Assembly: GCF_010500995.1 (NCBI RefSeq)
Contig: NZ_QVMK01000026.1
Location: 1 to 64,000, forward strand
Source: Bacteroides sp. 224
Lineage (GTDB): Bacteria; Bacteroidota; Bacteroidia; Bacteroidales; Bacteroidaceae
Direction: 5' to 3'
DNA: 64,000 nucleotides
A program made the translations under genes and the position numbers. The notes beneath the pieces were generated by a model. It saw nothing but the letters and a program-made list of their open reading frames with translations. It did no database searches and was not told the origin of the DNA. Shown here piece by piece: positions 32,473-40,799 of the stretch (its first letter is position 1; each line of letters begins with the position of its first letter).

Positions 32473-34191
32473 ATGAAAAAGTATAATCCTTCAAACGAAA
32501 AACTTACCCAGTATATATTTTTCACGGGTAAAGGCGGTGTAGGCAAAACATCTATCGCCTGTGCTACAGCTGTAAGTCTTGCAGATAGTGGAAAAAAAGT
32601 ATTGTTGTTGAGTACCGACCCGGCATCCAATTTACAGGATGTATTTGATATGCCGTTAGACAATAAAGGTACTCCCATTAAAGATGTACCCCGCTTGACT
32701 GTTGTAAACCTTGACCCCGAACAAGCGGCTGCCGAATACAGGGAATCGGTTATCGCTCCATATCGGGGTAAATTACCTGAAAGTGTAATTGCTAATATGG
32801 AAGAACAACTATCCGGTTCATGCACAGTAGAGGTCGCAGCGTTCAATGAATTTTCTGATTTTATCACTGACGAAGATAAGAGCAAAAACTATGATTATAT
32901 CATTTTTGATACAGCCCCAACAGGTCATACACTCCGTATGTTGCAACTTCCTTCTGCGTGGGATACTTTTATTGACGAAAATACGACCGGAGCTTCGTGC
33001 TTAGGACAATTATCAGGTTTGGAAGACCGCAAAGATGTATATAAACATGCGGTAAAAAATCTAACCGATAAGTCTAAAACAACGCTCTTCCTTGTCAGCC
33101 GACCGGAAGACAGCCCGTTGAAAGAGGTCGAACGTTCATCCAATGAGTTGTCGGATATAGGTATCGAAACACAGCATTTAATCATAAATGGCGTATTAGA
33201 AAACTACGATGCAGACGATAGTATTTCCAAACAGATTTATGAACACCAGCAAAATGCGCTGAATAACCGTTCGGCAGCCTTGCTAAAACTGAACACCTAT
33301 ATTGTTCCGCTTCGTTCTTATAACATGACAGGCATTGATAATATCCGTAATATGTTGAATGCGGATGTAGCCATAAAGAACGAAAGTCCGGATATTGAGA
33401 AACGTAGTTTCAATACGATTGACAGCGTTATTGAAGACCTCTACAAAACAGGTAAACGGGTGATTTTCACGATGGGTAAAGGCGGTGTAGGCAAAACTAC
33501 CATTGCCGGGAATATTGCTCGTGGTTTGGCTAAAAAAGGAGTGAAAGTGCATCTGACTACAACTGACCCTGCAAACCATTTGGCTTATATCGAAACGAAA
33601 ATAGACGGCATCACAGTAAGCCATATAGATGAAAAAGCGGTGCTTGCTGCCTATCAGAAAAATGTGCTTGACAAAGCAAGGGAAACAATGGGTGATGCTG
33701 ATTTAAGTTATATCGAAGAAGACCTGCGTTCCCCATGCACACAGGAAATTGCCGTTTTCAATTCCTTTGCCGAAATAGTTGCCAAAGCGGATAATGAAGT
33801 GGTTGTGATAGATACTGCACCAACCGGACACACGTTGCTGCTGCTGGATTCAACCCAAAGTTATCATAAGGAAGTAGAACGGACACAGGGAAATATCACC
33901 CCTGCGGTTCAAAACCTATTACCTCGCTTGCGAAGCGAAAAGGAAACGGAAGTGGTTATCGTAACCCTGCCGGAAACAACACCTGTGTTTGAAGCACAAA
34001 GACTGCAACAGGACTTACAACGTGCCAGAATTAAGAATAAATGGTGGGTGGTTAATTCCAGTCTTTTGCTGACTTCAACCAATAGTCCATTCCTTAAAGC
34101 TAAAGCATTAAGTGAAGTGCAATGGATTAATAAAGTGAAGGAGATTTCAGACGGGAACTTTGCCGTTATTGAATGGAAGGAAAAAGTGTAA
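32473..34191 (+). CDS. arsA: ArsA arsenite-stimulated ATPase
   Basis: A 572-residue ATPase with two homologous halves. P-loops FTGKGGVGKTS (near residue 18) and MGKGGVGKTT (near 333) are each followed by a DTAPTGHTLxxL signature. As(III)-site Cys are in GSCTVEVAAFNEF and SPCTQEIAVFNSF. It would energise the arsenite pump, in partnership with ACR3 or an ArsB type permease. Confidence 0.95.
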   Translation: MKKYNPSNEKLTQYIFFTGKGGVGKTSIACATAVSLADSGKKVLLLSTDPASNLQDVFDMPLDNKGTPIKDVPRLTVVNLDPEQAAAEYRESVIAPYRGKLPESVIANMEEQLSGSCTVEVAAFNEFSDFITDEDKSKNYDYIIFDTAPTGHTLRMLQLPSAWDTFIDENTTGASCLGQLSGLEDRKDVYKHAVKNLTDKSKTTLFLVSRPEDSPLKEVERSSNELSDIGIETQHLIINGVLENYDADDSISKQIYEHQQNALNNRSAALLKLNTYIVPLRSYNMTGIDNIRNMLNADVAIKNESPDIEKRSFNTIDSVIEDLYKTGKRVIFTMGKGGVGKTTIAGNIARGLAKKGVKVHLTTTDPANHLAYIETKIDGITVSHIDEKAVLAAYQKNVLDKARETMGDADLSYIEEDLRSPCTQEIAVFNSFAEIVAKADNEVVVIDTAPTGHTLLLLDSTQSYHKEVERTQGNITPAVQNLLPRLRSEKETEVVIVTLPETTPVFEAQRLQQDLQRARIKNKWWVVNSSLLLTSTNSPFLKAKALSEVQWINKVKEISDGNFAVIEWKEKV

Positions 34192-34199
34192 TTTAGAAC

Positions 34200-34249
34200 G
34201 ATCTGCAAATTATTCTGAAGAAAATAAACGAATAATTTGCAGATCTTTT
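34200..34249 (+). terminator. Terminator after arsA
   Basis: GATCTGCAAATTATT (34200-34214) pairs perfectly with AATAATTTGCAGATC (34231-34245), extended one pair inward, followed by TTTT. The hairpin at 38435 uses the same arm sequence. The rest of the gap to 34504 shows nothing I can name. Confidence 0.85.
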
Positions 34250-34504
34250 AAAAATCTTCGATTTTCATCAATCTTTTTTATTTTAAATTAATGATGATGT
34301 ACATCCATTTTTAAAGAAAATCAGACTTTTAGCATATTTAGCTGTTAAAAATTGACTATCAAAATCTTTATAAAATTATGTAAGGTGCTTGTATCTTCAT
34401 GCAATGTAAATAGTAAAAATAAAGCGGATAATAAACGTATTATGCAACCTTTTTGGCAAGAAAATTGTTTAAATAATAACATAGAGTAATATAAAAAAAG
34501 AATC

Positions 34505-34924
34505 ATGAAATCAACAGAACAACCTGAGAGCGCAATGTTTTTAGAAAACGTAAGCCGTTACAGTTATGACGAAACCTTCGATAAACTATCCGAAAAAATC
34601 CAGTCTCTCGGAAACTGGAAAATACAGCATATTCATGATATGCAGGAAACGCTTCGCAAAAATGGGAAAGAAGTGCTACCGATAAAAGTCATAGAATTGT
34701 GCAACCCCAAATATTCCGGCAGAATATTGGAGCATGATATGGAACGTCTTTATTCATCATTACTTCCATGTCGCATATCTATATATCAGACTTCTGATGG
34801 TATAACCCGTATTTCGCGCATGAATTCGGTTGCTATGGCAGCACAAATCGGCGGACTGGTAGAGGAAGTAATGAGCGAAGCCTTTGCTGAAATTGAAAAA
34901 GCAATAGCCGAAATAGAATCGTAA
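34505..34924 (+). CDS. DUF302 protein
   Basis: A 139-residue soluble protein. The DUF302 pattern is visible: SYDETFDKLSEKIQSLGNWK, VIELCNPKYSGRIL and LLPCRISIYQTSDGITRISR. DUF302 proteins are common near metal and thiol stress genes; their function is unclear. It stands between the arsenic operon terminator and the TonB/CDF module. Confidence 0.78.
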   Translation: MKSTEQPESAMFLENVSRYSYDETFDKLSEKIQSLGNWKIQHIHDMQETLRKNGKEVLPIKVIELCNPKYSGRILEHDMERLYSSLLPCRISIYQTSDGITRISRMNSVAMAAQIGGLVEEVMSEAFAEIEKAIAEIES

Positions 34925-34961
34925 ATTAAACAGTAGATAATCTGTGAAAATAGTACGAAAC

Positions 34962-34997
34962 TTGCAACTAAGTTGCAAAACATAATCGCTATCTTTG
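34962..34997 (+). promoter_or_regulatory. TTGCAACTAAGTTGCAA dyad and TAnnTTTG promoter
   Basis: The 17-bp dyad TTGCAACT-A-AGTTGCAA (34962-34978) lies 11 bp before a -7 box, TATCTTTG (34990-34997), which ends four bases before the ATG at 35002. The TTGCAA halves resemble sites of Fur-family metal regulators; the identity of the regulator is inference. Confidence 0.6.
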
Positions 34998-35001
34998 CAG
35001 C

Positions 35002-35325
35002 ATGAAATATTTGTCCCTCATATTATCCATATATGTATTACTGTTATCAGTAATGCCATGTTGTTTTGAGGATAAATGTTTAGCTATATATACAGATACC
35101 GTTGAAACGAGCAATGACATAGGCAATAGTTGTGACGACTGTTCCGATGATAGTTGTTGTTCCCCTTTTCTACATTGTAATACCTGTTCCGGATTTCCGG
35201 AAGCCCGTTTTTATAATCCAATAATAATAATTTTAGGCTCTATACCTGATTATAAATCAGATTATATAGTAAAAAACGCTCTCTCTGATTATAAATCTTC
35301 AATCTGGCAACCGCCAAAAGCATAA
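35002..35325 (+). CDS. DUF6660-type small exported Cys-rich protein
   Basis: A 107-residue exported protein with a signal sequence (MKYLSLILSIYVLLLSVMPC). Cys-rich segments follow (CCFEDKC; CDDCSDDSCCSPFLHCNTC), and the C-terminus is SIWQPPKA. The layout matches the DUF6660 family found near metal exporters and TonB receptors in Bacteroidota, and is shared by the gene at 4359. The ATG follows the -7 box by four bases, so the transcript is probably leaderless. Metal sensing or binding in the periplasm is likely but unproven. Confidence 0.75.
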   Translation: MKYLSLILSIYVLLLSVMPCCFEDKCLAIYTDTVETSNDIGNSCDDCSDDSCCSPFLHCNTCSGFPEARFYNPIIIILGSIPDYKSDYIVKNALSDYKSSIWQPPKA

Positions 35326-35445
35326 ACTAATTTTTATTATACAGGTCGTTGTGAATATGCCCTGCAATTTTTACGATAATACATTCTTTGTAATATCGTA
35401 ATCCTCATATCATTTATAGTTGAAGATTTAAAAACAAGAAATAAA

Positions 35446-37623
35446 ATGAAAACAAAAATTATACTGATGCTATTCTTAGTATTCAGCATTTCCAATATTT
35501 TCGCTCAAAATACACTTAACGTTAAACTAATAGACTGTGATAACAAAGAGCCTTTAATCGGTGCTAATATTATACTTCAAAATACTACGAACGGAACATC
35601 TTCTGATGCTGAAGGATTAGCGGTACTCTCCAATATTCCAGACGGTAAACAGAGGTTTGAAATTACTTATGTAGGATATGAAAAGACCATAAAAGAATTT
35701 ACATTCCCGTTGGCTTCGGATGAACCTATCGTTATCAGGGTTGAGCCTGATGAAGAAACATTGCAGGAAGTAGTTGTTTCTTCAACAAGGGGGACACGTA
35801 CTTTTAAAGATATTCCTACCCGTATTGAATTTATAAATGCCGAAGAGTTAGGCGAAAAAGGAGTGATGAAACCCGGAGATATACGTATGCTTCTGAATGA
35901 AAGCACGGGTATTATGACACAACAAACATCAGCCATATCGGGTAATTCATCTATTCGCATTCAAGGTTTGGACGGTAGATATACACAGATACTAAAAGAC
36001 GGTTTTCCCGTATTTTCAGGTGCAGCAAGCGGATTAGGTTTATTACAGACACCACCGCTCGATTTAAAGCAGGTTGAAATAATAAAAGGTTCTTCTTCTA
36101 CTTTATACGGTGGCGGTGCTATTGCGGGACTGGTAAACCTTATATCGAAAACGCCTGAAAAGGAAAGGGATTTCTCAATCCACCTGAATGGGACAACAGG
36201 TAAAGGGCTTGATGTAAACAGCTTTTTCGGTCAGAAATTCAACAAGGTAGGTACTACCGTTTTTGCATCGTATAACCGTAACTGGGCTTATGATCCGTCA
36301 GATGTTGGCTTTACGGCAATACCAAAGTTCGACAGGTTTGTATTTAATCCTAAGCTATTCTTGTACCTGTCTGAAAACACAGATTTTAATTTCGGTATAA
36401 ACTCCATGATTGAAAACCGTCTGGGTGGTGATATGGAGTATGTAAAAGATAAGGGAAACGAAGAACATTCCTATTTTGAAAGAAACAAGACACAAAGGCA
36501 TTCAAGCCAACTTACATTTGAACATCGTTTCGACAAACAAAACAGATTAAATGTAAAGAACAGCATTACTTATTTCAGCCGTAAGATTGAGATTCCCGAT
36601 TTCAAATTTGACGGCGACCAGTTATCGTCTTTTTCAGAAGTATCTTATATACATACAAAAGAAAAAACGGAATGGGTAGCGGGTGCGAATGTGTGGACGG
36701 ATAAGTTTACCGAAGAAAAACTGACCGATTTTCCTTTACGTGATTACAATATGACTACCGTAGGCGTATTTGTACAGAACAATACGAAAATAACGGACTG
36801 GATGAATCTTGAAAGCGGATTGCGTACCGATTATATTAACGATTACGGTTTTGCAGTTCTACCCCGTATATCTTCTCATTTCAAGATAACGGAGAAATTT
36901 TCATCCCGTGTAGGTGGTGGGTTCGGATATAAAGCACCTACCATTTTTTCGGAAGATAGCGAACGCATCCAGTTTCAGAATGTCTTGCCGATAGATGACA
37001 ACAGGAACAAACTGGAAAGGAGTTATGGGGCAAATGTGGATTTTACTTATAAAACGGGTTTGTTCGGCGACCAAGTATTTTTAAGTATAAACCAGTTATT
37101 CTTTTATACTTACCTGAAAAATCCGCTTGAACTGCAAGCTGCTGAAAATAATCGTTGGCAGTTTAATAACATTAACGGTCACGTGGATAGTAAAGGGGCT
37201 GAAACCAATATGAAAATTAAGTATAAGGATTTCGGTTTATTTCTCGGATATACCTATACGGATGCTGATGTAAAGGAAGACGGCAGAAGCTACCAAAAAA
37301 CCTTAACCCCGAAACATAAAATCAATTCTGTTTTAATGTATGAGGTGGAAGATAAATGGAAAATCGGATTGGAAGCTTATTATACCGGAAAACAAAATTT
37401 GAATGACGGTAAAACAGGTAAGGATTACCTTGTCTTCGGATTAATGATGCAACGAATTTGGGAAAAGTTCTCAATATATGCTAACTTTGAGAACTTTACC
37501 GACAGACGGCAGACAAGGTTTGATACCATTCATACGGGTTCGATGACTAATCCTGAATTTCGGGACATTTATGCACCGTTGGACGGTTTCATCCTGAATA
37601 CCGGGATTATAATTAAATTGTAA
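35446..37623 (+). CDS. TonB-dependent outer-membrane receptor
   Basis: A 725-residue receptor. After the signal peptide comes a carboxypeptidase-like beta-sandwich (about residues 22-100, with LIGANIILQNTTNGTSSDAE), a plug domain (VVVSSTRGTRTFKDIPTRIE through VEIIKGSSSTLYGGGAIAGL) and a 22-strand-type barrel ending FILNTGIIIKL. Position between a Cys-rich exported protein and a cation transporter, under a metal-regulator-like dyad, points to a metal or metallophore ligand. The substrate cannot be read from sequence. Confidence 0.9.
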   Translation: MKTKIILMLFLVFSISNIFAQNTLNVKLIDCDNKEPLIGANIILQNTTNGTSSDAEGLAVLSNIPDGKQRFEITYVGYEKTIKEFTFPLASDEPIVIRVEPDEETLQEVVVSSTRGTRTFKDIPTRIEFINAEELGEKGVMKPGDIRMLLNESTGIMTQQTSAISGNSSIRIQGLDGRYTQILKDGFPVFSGAASGLGLLQTPPLDLKQVEIIKGSSSTLYGGGAIAGLVNLISKTPEKERDFSIHLNGTTGKGLDVNSFFGQKFNKVGTTVFASYNRNWAYDPSDVGFTAIPKFDRFVFNPKLFLYLSENTDFNFGINSMIENRLGGDMEYVKDKGNEEHSYFERNKTQRHSSQLTFEHRFDKQNRLNVKNSITYFSRKIEIPDFKFDGDQLSSFSEVSYIHTKEKTEWVAGANVWTDKFTEEKLTDFPLRDYNMTTVGVFVQNNTKITDWMNLESGLRTDYINDYGFAVLPRISSHFKITEKFSSRVGGGFGYKAPTIFSEDSERIQFQNVLPIDDNRNKLERSYGANVDFTYKTGLFGDQVFLSINQLFFYTYLKNPLELQAAENNRWQFNNINGHVDSKGAETNMKIKYKDFGLFLGYTYTDADVKEDGRSYQKTLTPKHKINSVLMYEVEDKWKIGLEAYYTGKQNLNDGKTGKDYLVFGLMMQRIWEKFSIYANFENFTDRRQTRFDTIHTGSMTNPEFRDIYAPLDGFILNTGIIIKL

Positions 37624-37624
37624 A

Positions 37625-38422
37625 ATGAATAAATCAATTTTTAAAATTGAACAAATGGATTGTCCGAGTGAGGAAAACCTCATTCGGATGAAACTCCAAA
37701 ATATAGAGGGTGTTGCAAAGCAGGAATTTGACCTGAAAGGCAGGATATTTACTGTTTACCATACAGGCGACTATCAGGAAATCGAAAAGCAGCTTGCTAC
37801 CTTGAATCTCGGTTCACGCTTTATTGAAAGTAAAGAAGTAACAGGAGAAGTCCAGGCAGAGGAAAATAGCAAACAGCGTAAAGTCCTTTGGATTGTACTG
37901 GCTATTAACTTCGGCTTTTTCCTGATTGAAATGTCAACGGGTATTATATCCAAATCTATGGGATTGGTTGCTGATAGCCTTGATATGCTTGCTGATGCTT
38001 TTGTTTATGGATTAAGTTTGTTTGCAGTCGGTGCAGCCGTAAGCCGTAAGAAGCGTGTTGCTATGATTTGCGGATATTTCCAGATACTTTTGGCTGCCGT
38101 TGGTTTTATAGAGGTAATCAGACGGTTTACAGGTACAGAGGAAATGCCTGTTTTTCAAACAATGATAGGTATATCCGTACTTGCTTTGATTGCTAATGTT
38201 ATATGTTTGCTTTTACTTCAAAGGACGAAGAGCAAAGATGCCCATATTCAGGCAAGTATCATCTTTTCATCCAACGATGTAATAATAAATGCAGGGGTAA
38301 TTCTTGCCGGATTCTTAGTATGGCAGTTGAATAATCAGATACCCGACCTTATTATCGGTAGTATTGTATTCCTTATTGTTATAAGAGGGGCAATTAGGAT
38401 ATTGAAACTTGCTAAAAATTAA
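37625..38422 (+). CDS. CDF-like cation transporter with HMA-like N-terminal domain
   Basis: A 265-residue protein starting 1 bp after the TonB receptor stop. Residues 1-75 look like a heavy-metal-associated domain (SIFKIEQMDCPSEENLIRMK) with a single Cys instead of CxxC. Residues 85-265 hold a CDF membrane domain (SKSMGLVADSLDMLADAFVY) with six segments. The usual second-site motif is replaced by FSSNDVIINAGVILAG. The cytoplasmic C-terminal domain is missing. It probably exports a metal brought in by, or sensed with, the adjacent receptor; direction and substrate are inference. Confidence 0.8.
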   Translation: MNKSIFKIEQMDCPSEENLIRMKLQNIEGVAKQEFDLKGRIFTVYHTGDYQEIEKQLATLNLGSRFIESKEVTGEVQAEENSKQRKVLWIVLAINFGFFLIEMSTGIISKSMGLVADSLDMLADAFVYGLSLFAVGAAVSRKKRVAMICGYFQILLAAVGFIEVIRRFTGTEEMPVFQTMIGISVLALIANVICLLLLQRTKSKDAHIQASIIFSSNDVIINAGVILAGFLVWQLNNQIPDLIIGSIVFLIVIRGAIRILKLAKN

Positions 38423-38434
38423 ATAATGTCATTT

Positions 38435-38480
38435 GATCTGCAAATTATTTGTATATTTTCTCTCAAATAATTTGCAGATC
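38435..38480. terminator. Long perfect hairpin after CDF gene
   Basis: GATCTGCAAATTATTT (38435-38450) pairs with AAATAATTTGCAGATC (38465-38480), plus one more G-C pair inside. The arms repeat those of the arsA terminator at 34200. Convergent genes flank it, but the T-run is weak. Confidence 0.65.
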
Positions 38481-38538
38481 TCATAAGAATAGTAACGGGC
38501 GGAAACCGCGCGTCTGTTTATTTTATATCAGCTATATT

Positions 38539-39321
38539 TTATCTGCTGTTTTGTGGGCAGCATCCCCAACCGTCGTATTTGGCACCGTAGTCATTACCCA
38601 ATGTTACTAACTCCCATGTATATTCGTTAATCTCTGAGGGCATGACATTGTTTAGCCGGGAGATTTGCAATGCGAAATGATAGGAATCGCCATGATCTAC
38701 GGTTTCTTTTAGCGCCACTTTATATCCGAGCGTTTCGACTTCCCGAATAAACTGCTCTCGCCCTTCTTCGGTCGGGAAATAGATAAAGTGATCCACTTCC
38801 CTTTCTTTGCTGAAGTCGTCGCCGTCCTGATCCAGTTGGAATAAGACCGACTGGTTTTCTATGGTTTGCAGTTCGTATTTGGATGGGTACAACAAGTCGA
38901 AGTAGGTATTCCAATCCTTGTCTTTCTGCACTTCAATGTTGTACGAGTATTCGGGATGTACATTCATGACGGACTTTAAGAGTTCCTCGCATTCTTTTCC
39001 GTGTTTTACATAAAGGTACATATTCATCAGACCGTTTGACTTAACGATTCCTGCGACGATGACATTTTTCTTTTCGGTAGCCTCGATGATTTCTTCTTGG
39101 ATGCTGTGTAGTACCTCGGATTCTTCTTCTGCCGTGAATAATCCGTTTTCATCTGCGGAGAGCATCTGAATAGTAAATAGCAGCAACTCTTTGAGGTTAT
39201 CTATTGGGGCTAAGTCTACCAGCGCGAGGTTCATCAGGACGTTAGCGGGATGATCTTCGATGTGGCTGAAATAAGCAACCCATTGTTCTGGTATATTGTT
39301 GGTTTTAATTGATTCTGACAT
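38539..39321 (-). CDS. DUF695-RraB fusion protein
   Basis: A 260-residue soluble protein. The N-terminal 140 residues (EQWVAYFSHIEDHPANVLMN; KHGKECEELLKSVMNVHPEY) match DUF695. The C-terminal 100 residues (EVDHFIYFPTEEGREQFIRE, ETLGYKVALKETVDHGD) match the RNase E inhibitor RraB fold. The fusion is common in Bacteroidota. Function unproven; RraB domains bind RNase E in proteobacteria. It is a lone minus-strand gene at the edge of the accessory operon. Confidence 0.8.
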   Translation of the reverse strand: MSESIKTNNIPEQWVAYFSHIEDHPANVLMNLALVDLAPIDNLKELLLFTIQMLSADENGLFTAEEESEVLHSIQEEIIEATEKKNVIVAGIVKSNGLMNMYLYVKHGKECEELLKSVMNVHPEYSYNIEVQKDKDWNTYFDLLYPSKYELQTIENQSVLFQLDQDGDDFSKEREVDHFIYFPTEEGREQFIREVETLGYKVALKETVDHGDSYHFALQISRLNNVMPSEINEYTWELVTLGNDYGAKYDGWGCCPQNSR

Positions 39322-39417
39322 ATTGTATAACTTTTATTACGGCGTGAATTTAACTAAAAGATTTTAATACTCACTGTATTAGGATAATCTAAAAAATATT
39401 TAGTGATATAATAGCTA

Positions 39418-39445
39418 TCCCGACGGTGTTCCGTCGGGATTTTTT
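39418..39445 (+). terminator. Terminator hairpin with no obvious upstream gene
   Basis: TCCCGACGG-TGTT-CCGTCGGGA followed by TTTTTT, in plus orientation. No plus-strand gene lies upstream for 1 kb, so it may end a short non-coding transcript from the 39.32-39.42 kb gap or serve the opposite strand. Confidence 0.65.
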
Positions 39446-39464
39446 CGTGTATAAAGAGGAAAAT

Positions 39465-39827
39465 TCAACGAATATCTGTACCGAACATTTCATTGAAGAA
39501 CGCTACAAGTTCCTCTCGACGCAGGCTATCCCAATAGAGAGAGGCAGGGTGATACGGTTCGTGCCGACCGATTTCATAGGCAATATCCATTTTTGTAAAA
39601 CGCTTGCCCTGATTGTAGCGCATTTCTGTACCTTCCAACCAACGTGAACGACGGCTTTGTTGTTGAAGCGGGAGCAGTTGTTCCAACATATAGGCATAAT
39701 TTTCGCCTACGGTGTGTTCGCTTTCCATTTTATACGGACTGTCTTTACAACGCTTACATTCGTCAATGGCGGCGTTCAAATCTGTTACTTCAATTATGTT
39801 TCCATCTATGTCTTTTATAGTTGTCAT
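39465..39827 (-). CDS. Unknown accessory protein, 120 residues
   Basis: A soluble protein (TTIKDIDGNIIEVTDLNAAI; CKRCKDSPYKMESEHTVGEN) with a CxxC pair and a C-terminal Trp/Arg-rich part (YHPASLYWDSLRREELVAFF). Last gene of the minus-strand accessory operon of element 1; 8 bp after the previous gene. Proteins like this occur on Bacteroidales ICEs without known role. Confidence 0.62.
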   Translation of the reverse strand: MTTIKDIDGNIIEVTDLNAAIDECKRCKDSPYKMESEHTVGENYAYMLEQLLPLQQQSRRSRWLEGTEMRYNQGKRFTKMDIAYEIGRHEPYHPASLYWDSLRREELVAFFNEMFGTDIR

Positions 39828-39835
39828 ATTCTTTG

Positions 39836-40516
39836 TTATTTAGAGGTTTGTACTTGCATTGAGGAAACATACCAATTATCTTGATACTTGTCTCCAATCA
39901 GGTTAAAAGTACCTGATAGTCCGCTATTATCTGCGTATTTCTTGGCTTCCATTATAGAGCTGAACTCGCCCAACTTTTTGAATCCAATAAATAATTTATA
40001 CATGGTGCTGTTCTGTTTATGCTTGATGACTTCTGCCTGTAAAATGGCATACGCTTCATTATAATTTTTCTTTTTCTGTTCCAATTTGGCTTTGGCTTTG
40101 AGTAACTTTTCATCCGTTTCAAGATTGAAAAACAGGTCATTGTGTGTCATATAGTCGATATATTTGGCGATTGCCCTTTCTACCTTAGTTATCTGCGCTT
40201 TTGCCGAAGCTACTTTGCCTAAAAGGAAGTCAAAACCTGTTTGCAATCCCGTCCGCTTGTCGTATGCACAGTGATATACCCAAATTTTCTTACGGGGGTA
40301 TTTACATACCAATTTTGCCCTGCGCCACTCAATAACCCACCGCCAACGGTCTAACATGGCACGAGGGATGTCGATTATATGTAGTATTTCACGGTTTCTG
40401 TCCTCGTCCCTTACTTCAAAGGTTATATATACCCAATGTTCTATTTTGAGTTCCCGTTCCGCTTTTGCAAGGTCTTTGGCATCTTGCATCCAATCGTCTA
40501 TTTTTTCCTGTGCCAT
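39836..40516 (-). CDS. Unknown accessory protein, 226 residues
   Basis: A basic, helix-rich protein (DDWMQDAKDLAKAERELKIE; VASAKAQITKVERAIAKYID). An ILHIIDIPRAMLDRWRWVIEW segment and KLEQKKKNYNEAYAILQAEV coiled-coil region are visible. No signal peptide. Operon-internal, 11 bp after its upstream neighbour. Not recognised. Confidence 0.62.
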   Translation of the reverse strand: MAQEKIDDWMQDAKDLAKAERELKIEHWVYITFEVRDEDRNREILHIIDIPRAMLDRWRWVIEWRRAKLVCKYPRKKIWVYHCAYDKRTGLQTGFDFLLGKVASAKAQITKVERAIAKYIDYMTHNDLFFNLETDEKLLKAKAKLEQKKKNYNEAYAILQAEVIKHKQNSTMYKLFIGFKKLGEFSSIMEAKKYADNSGLSGTFNLIGDKYQDNWYVSSMQVQTSK

Positions 40517-40527
40517 GATATTGATAA

Positions 40528-40761
40528 TTAACTGTTATAAATTTGCTGTATTTCTTCTCCGATTTTTGACAACGCTTGTCGTTGTTCATCGGTAAGTGAT
40601 AGTACAAAATCATCGTTGCTATACCATTCTCCGCTATCTTCTTGTTCTCGGAAACATCGCCTGTTAGCAGTATCTACGATTCCCAATATTACATCAACTT
40701 CGGTTGAAGTTAGTCCGCTAATTGTGCAGGTCTTATTTGTTTTATTTACTTTCAATTTCAT
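40528..40761 (-). CDS. Unknown small protein, 77 residues
   Basis: It starts MKLKVNKTNKTCTISGLTST and ends DEQRQALSKIGEEIQQIYNS. Soluble, with no motif I recognise. The tight spacing in the operon supports it being real. Confidence 0.58.
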   Translation of the reverse strand: MKLKVNKTNKTCTISGLTSTEVDVILGIVDTANRRCFREQEDSGEWYSNDDFVLSLTDEQRQALSKIGEEIQQIYNS

Positions 40762-40799
40762 GCTTTTTGAGATTATGGGCGGATTACTCCGCCCTTTGG

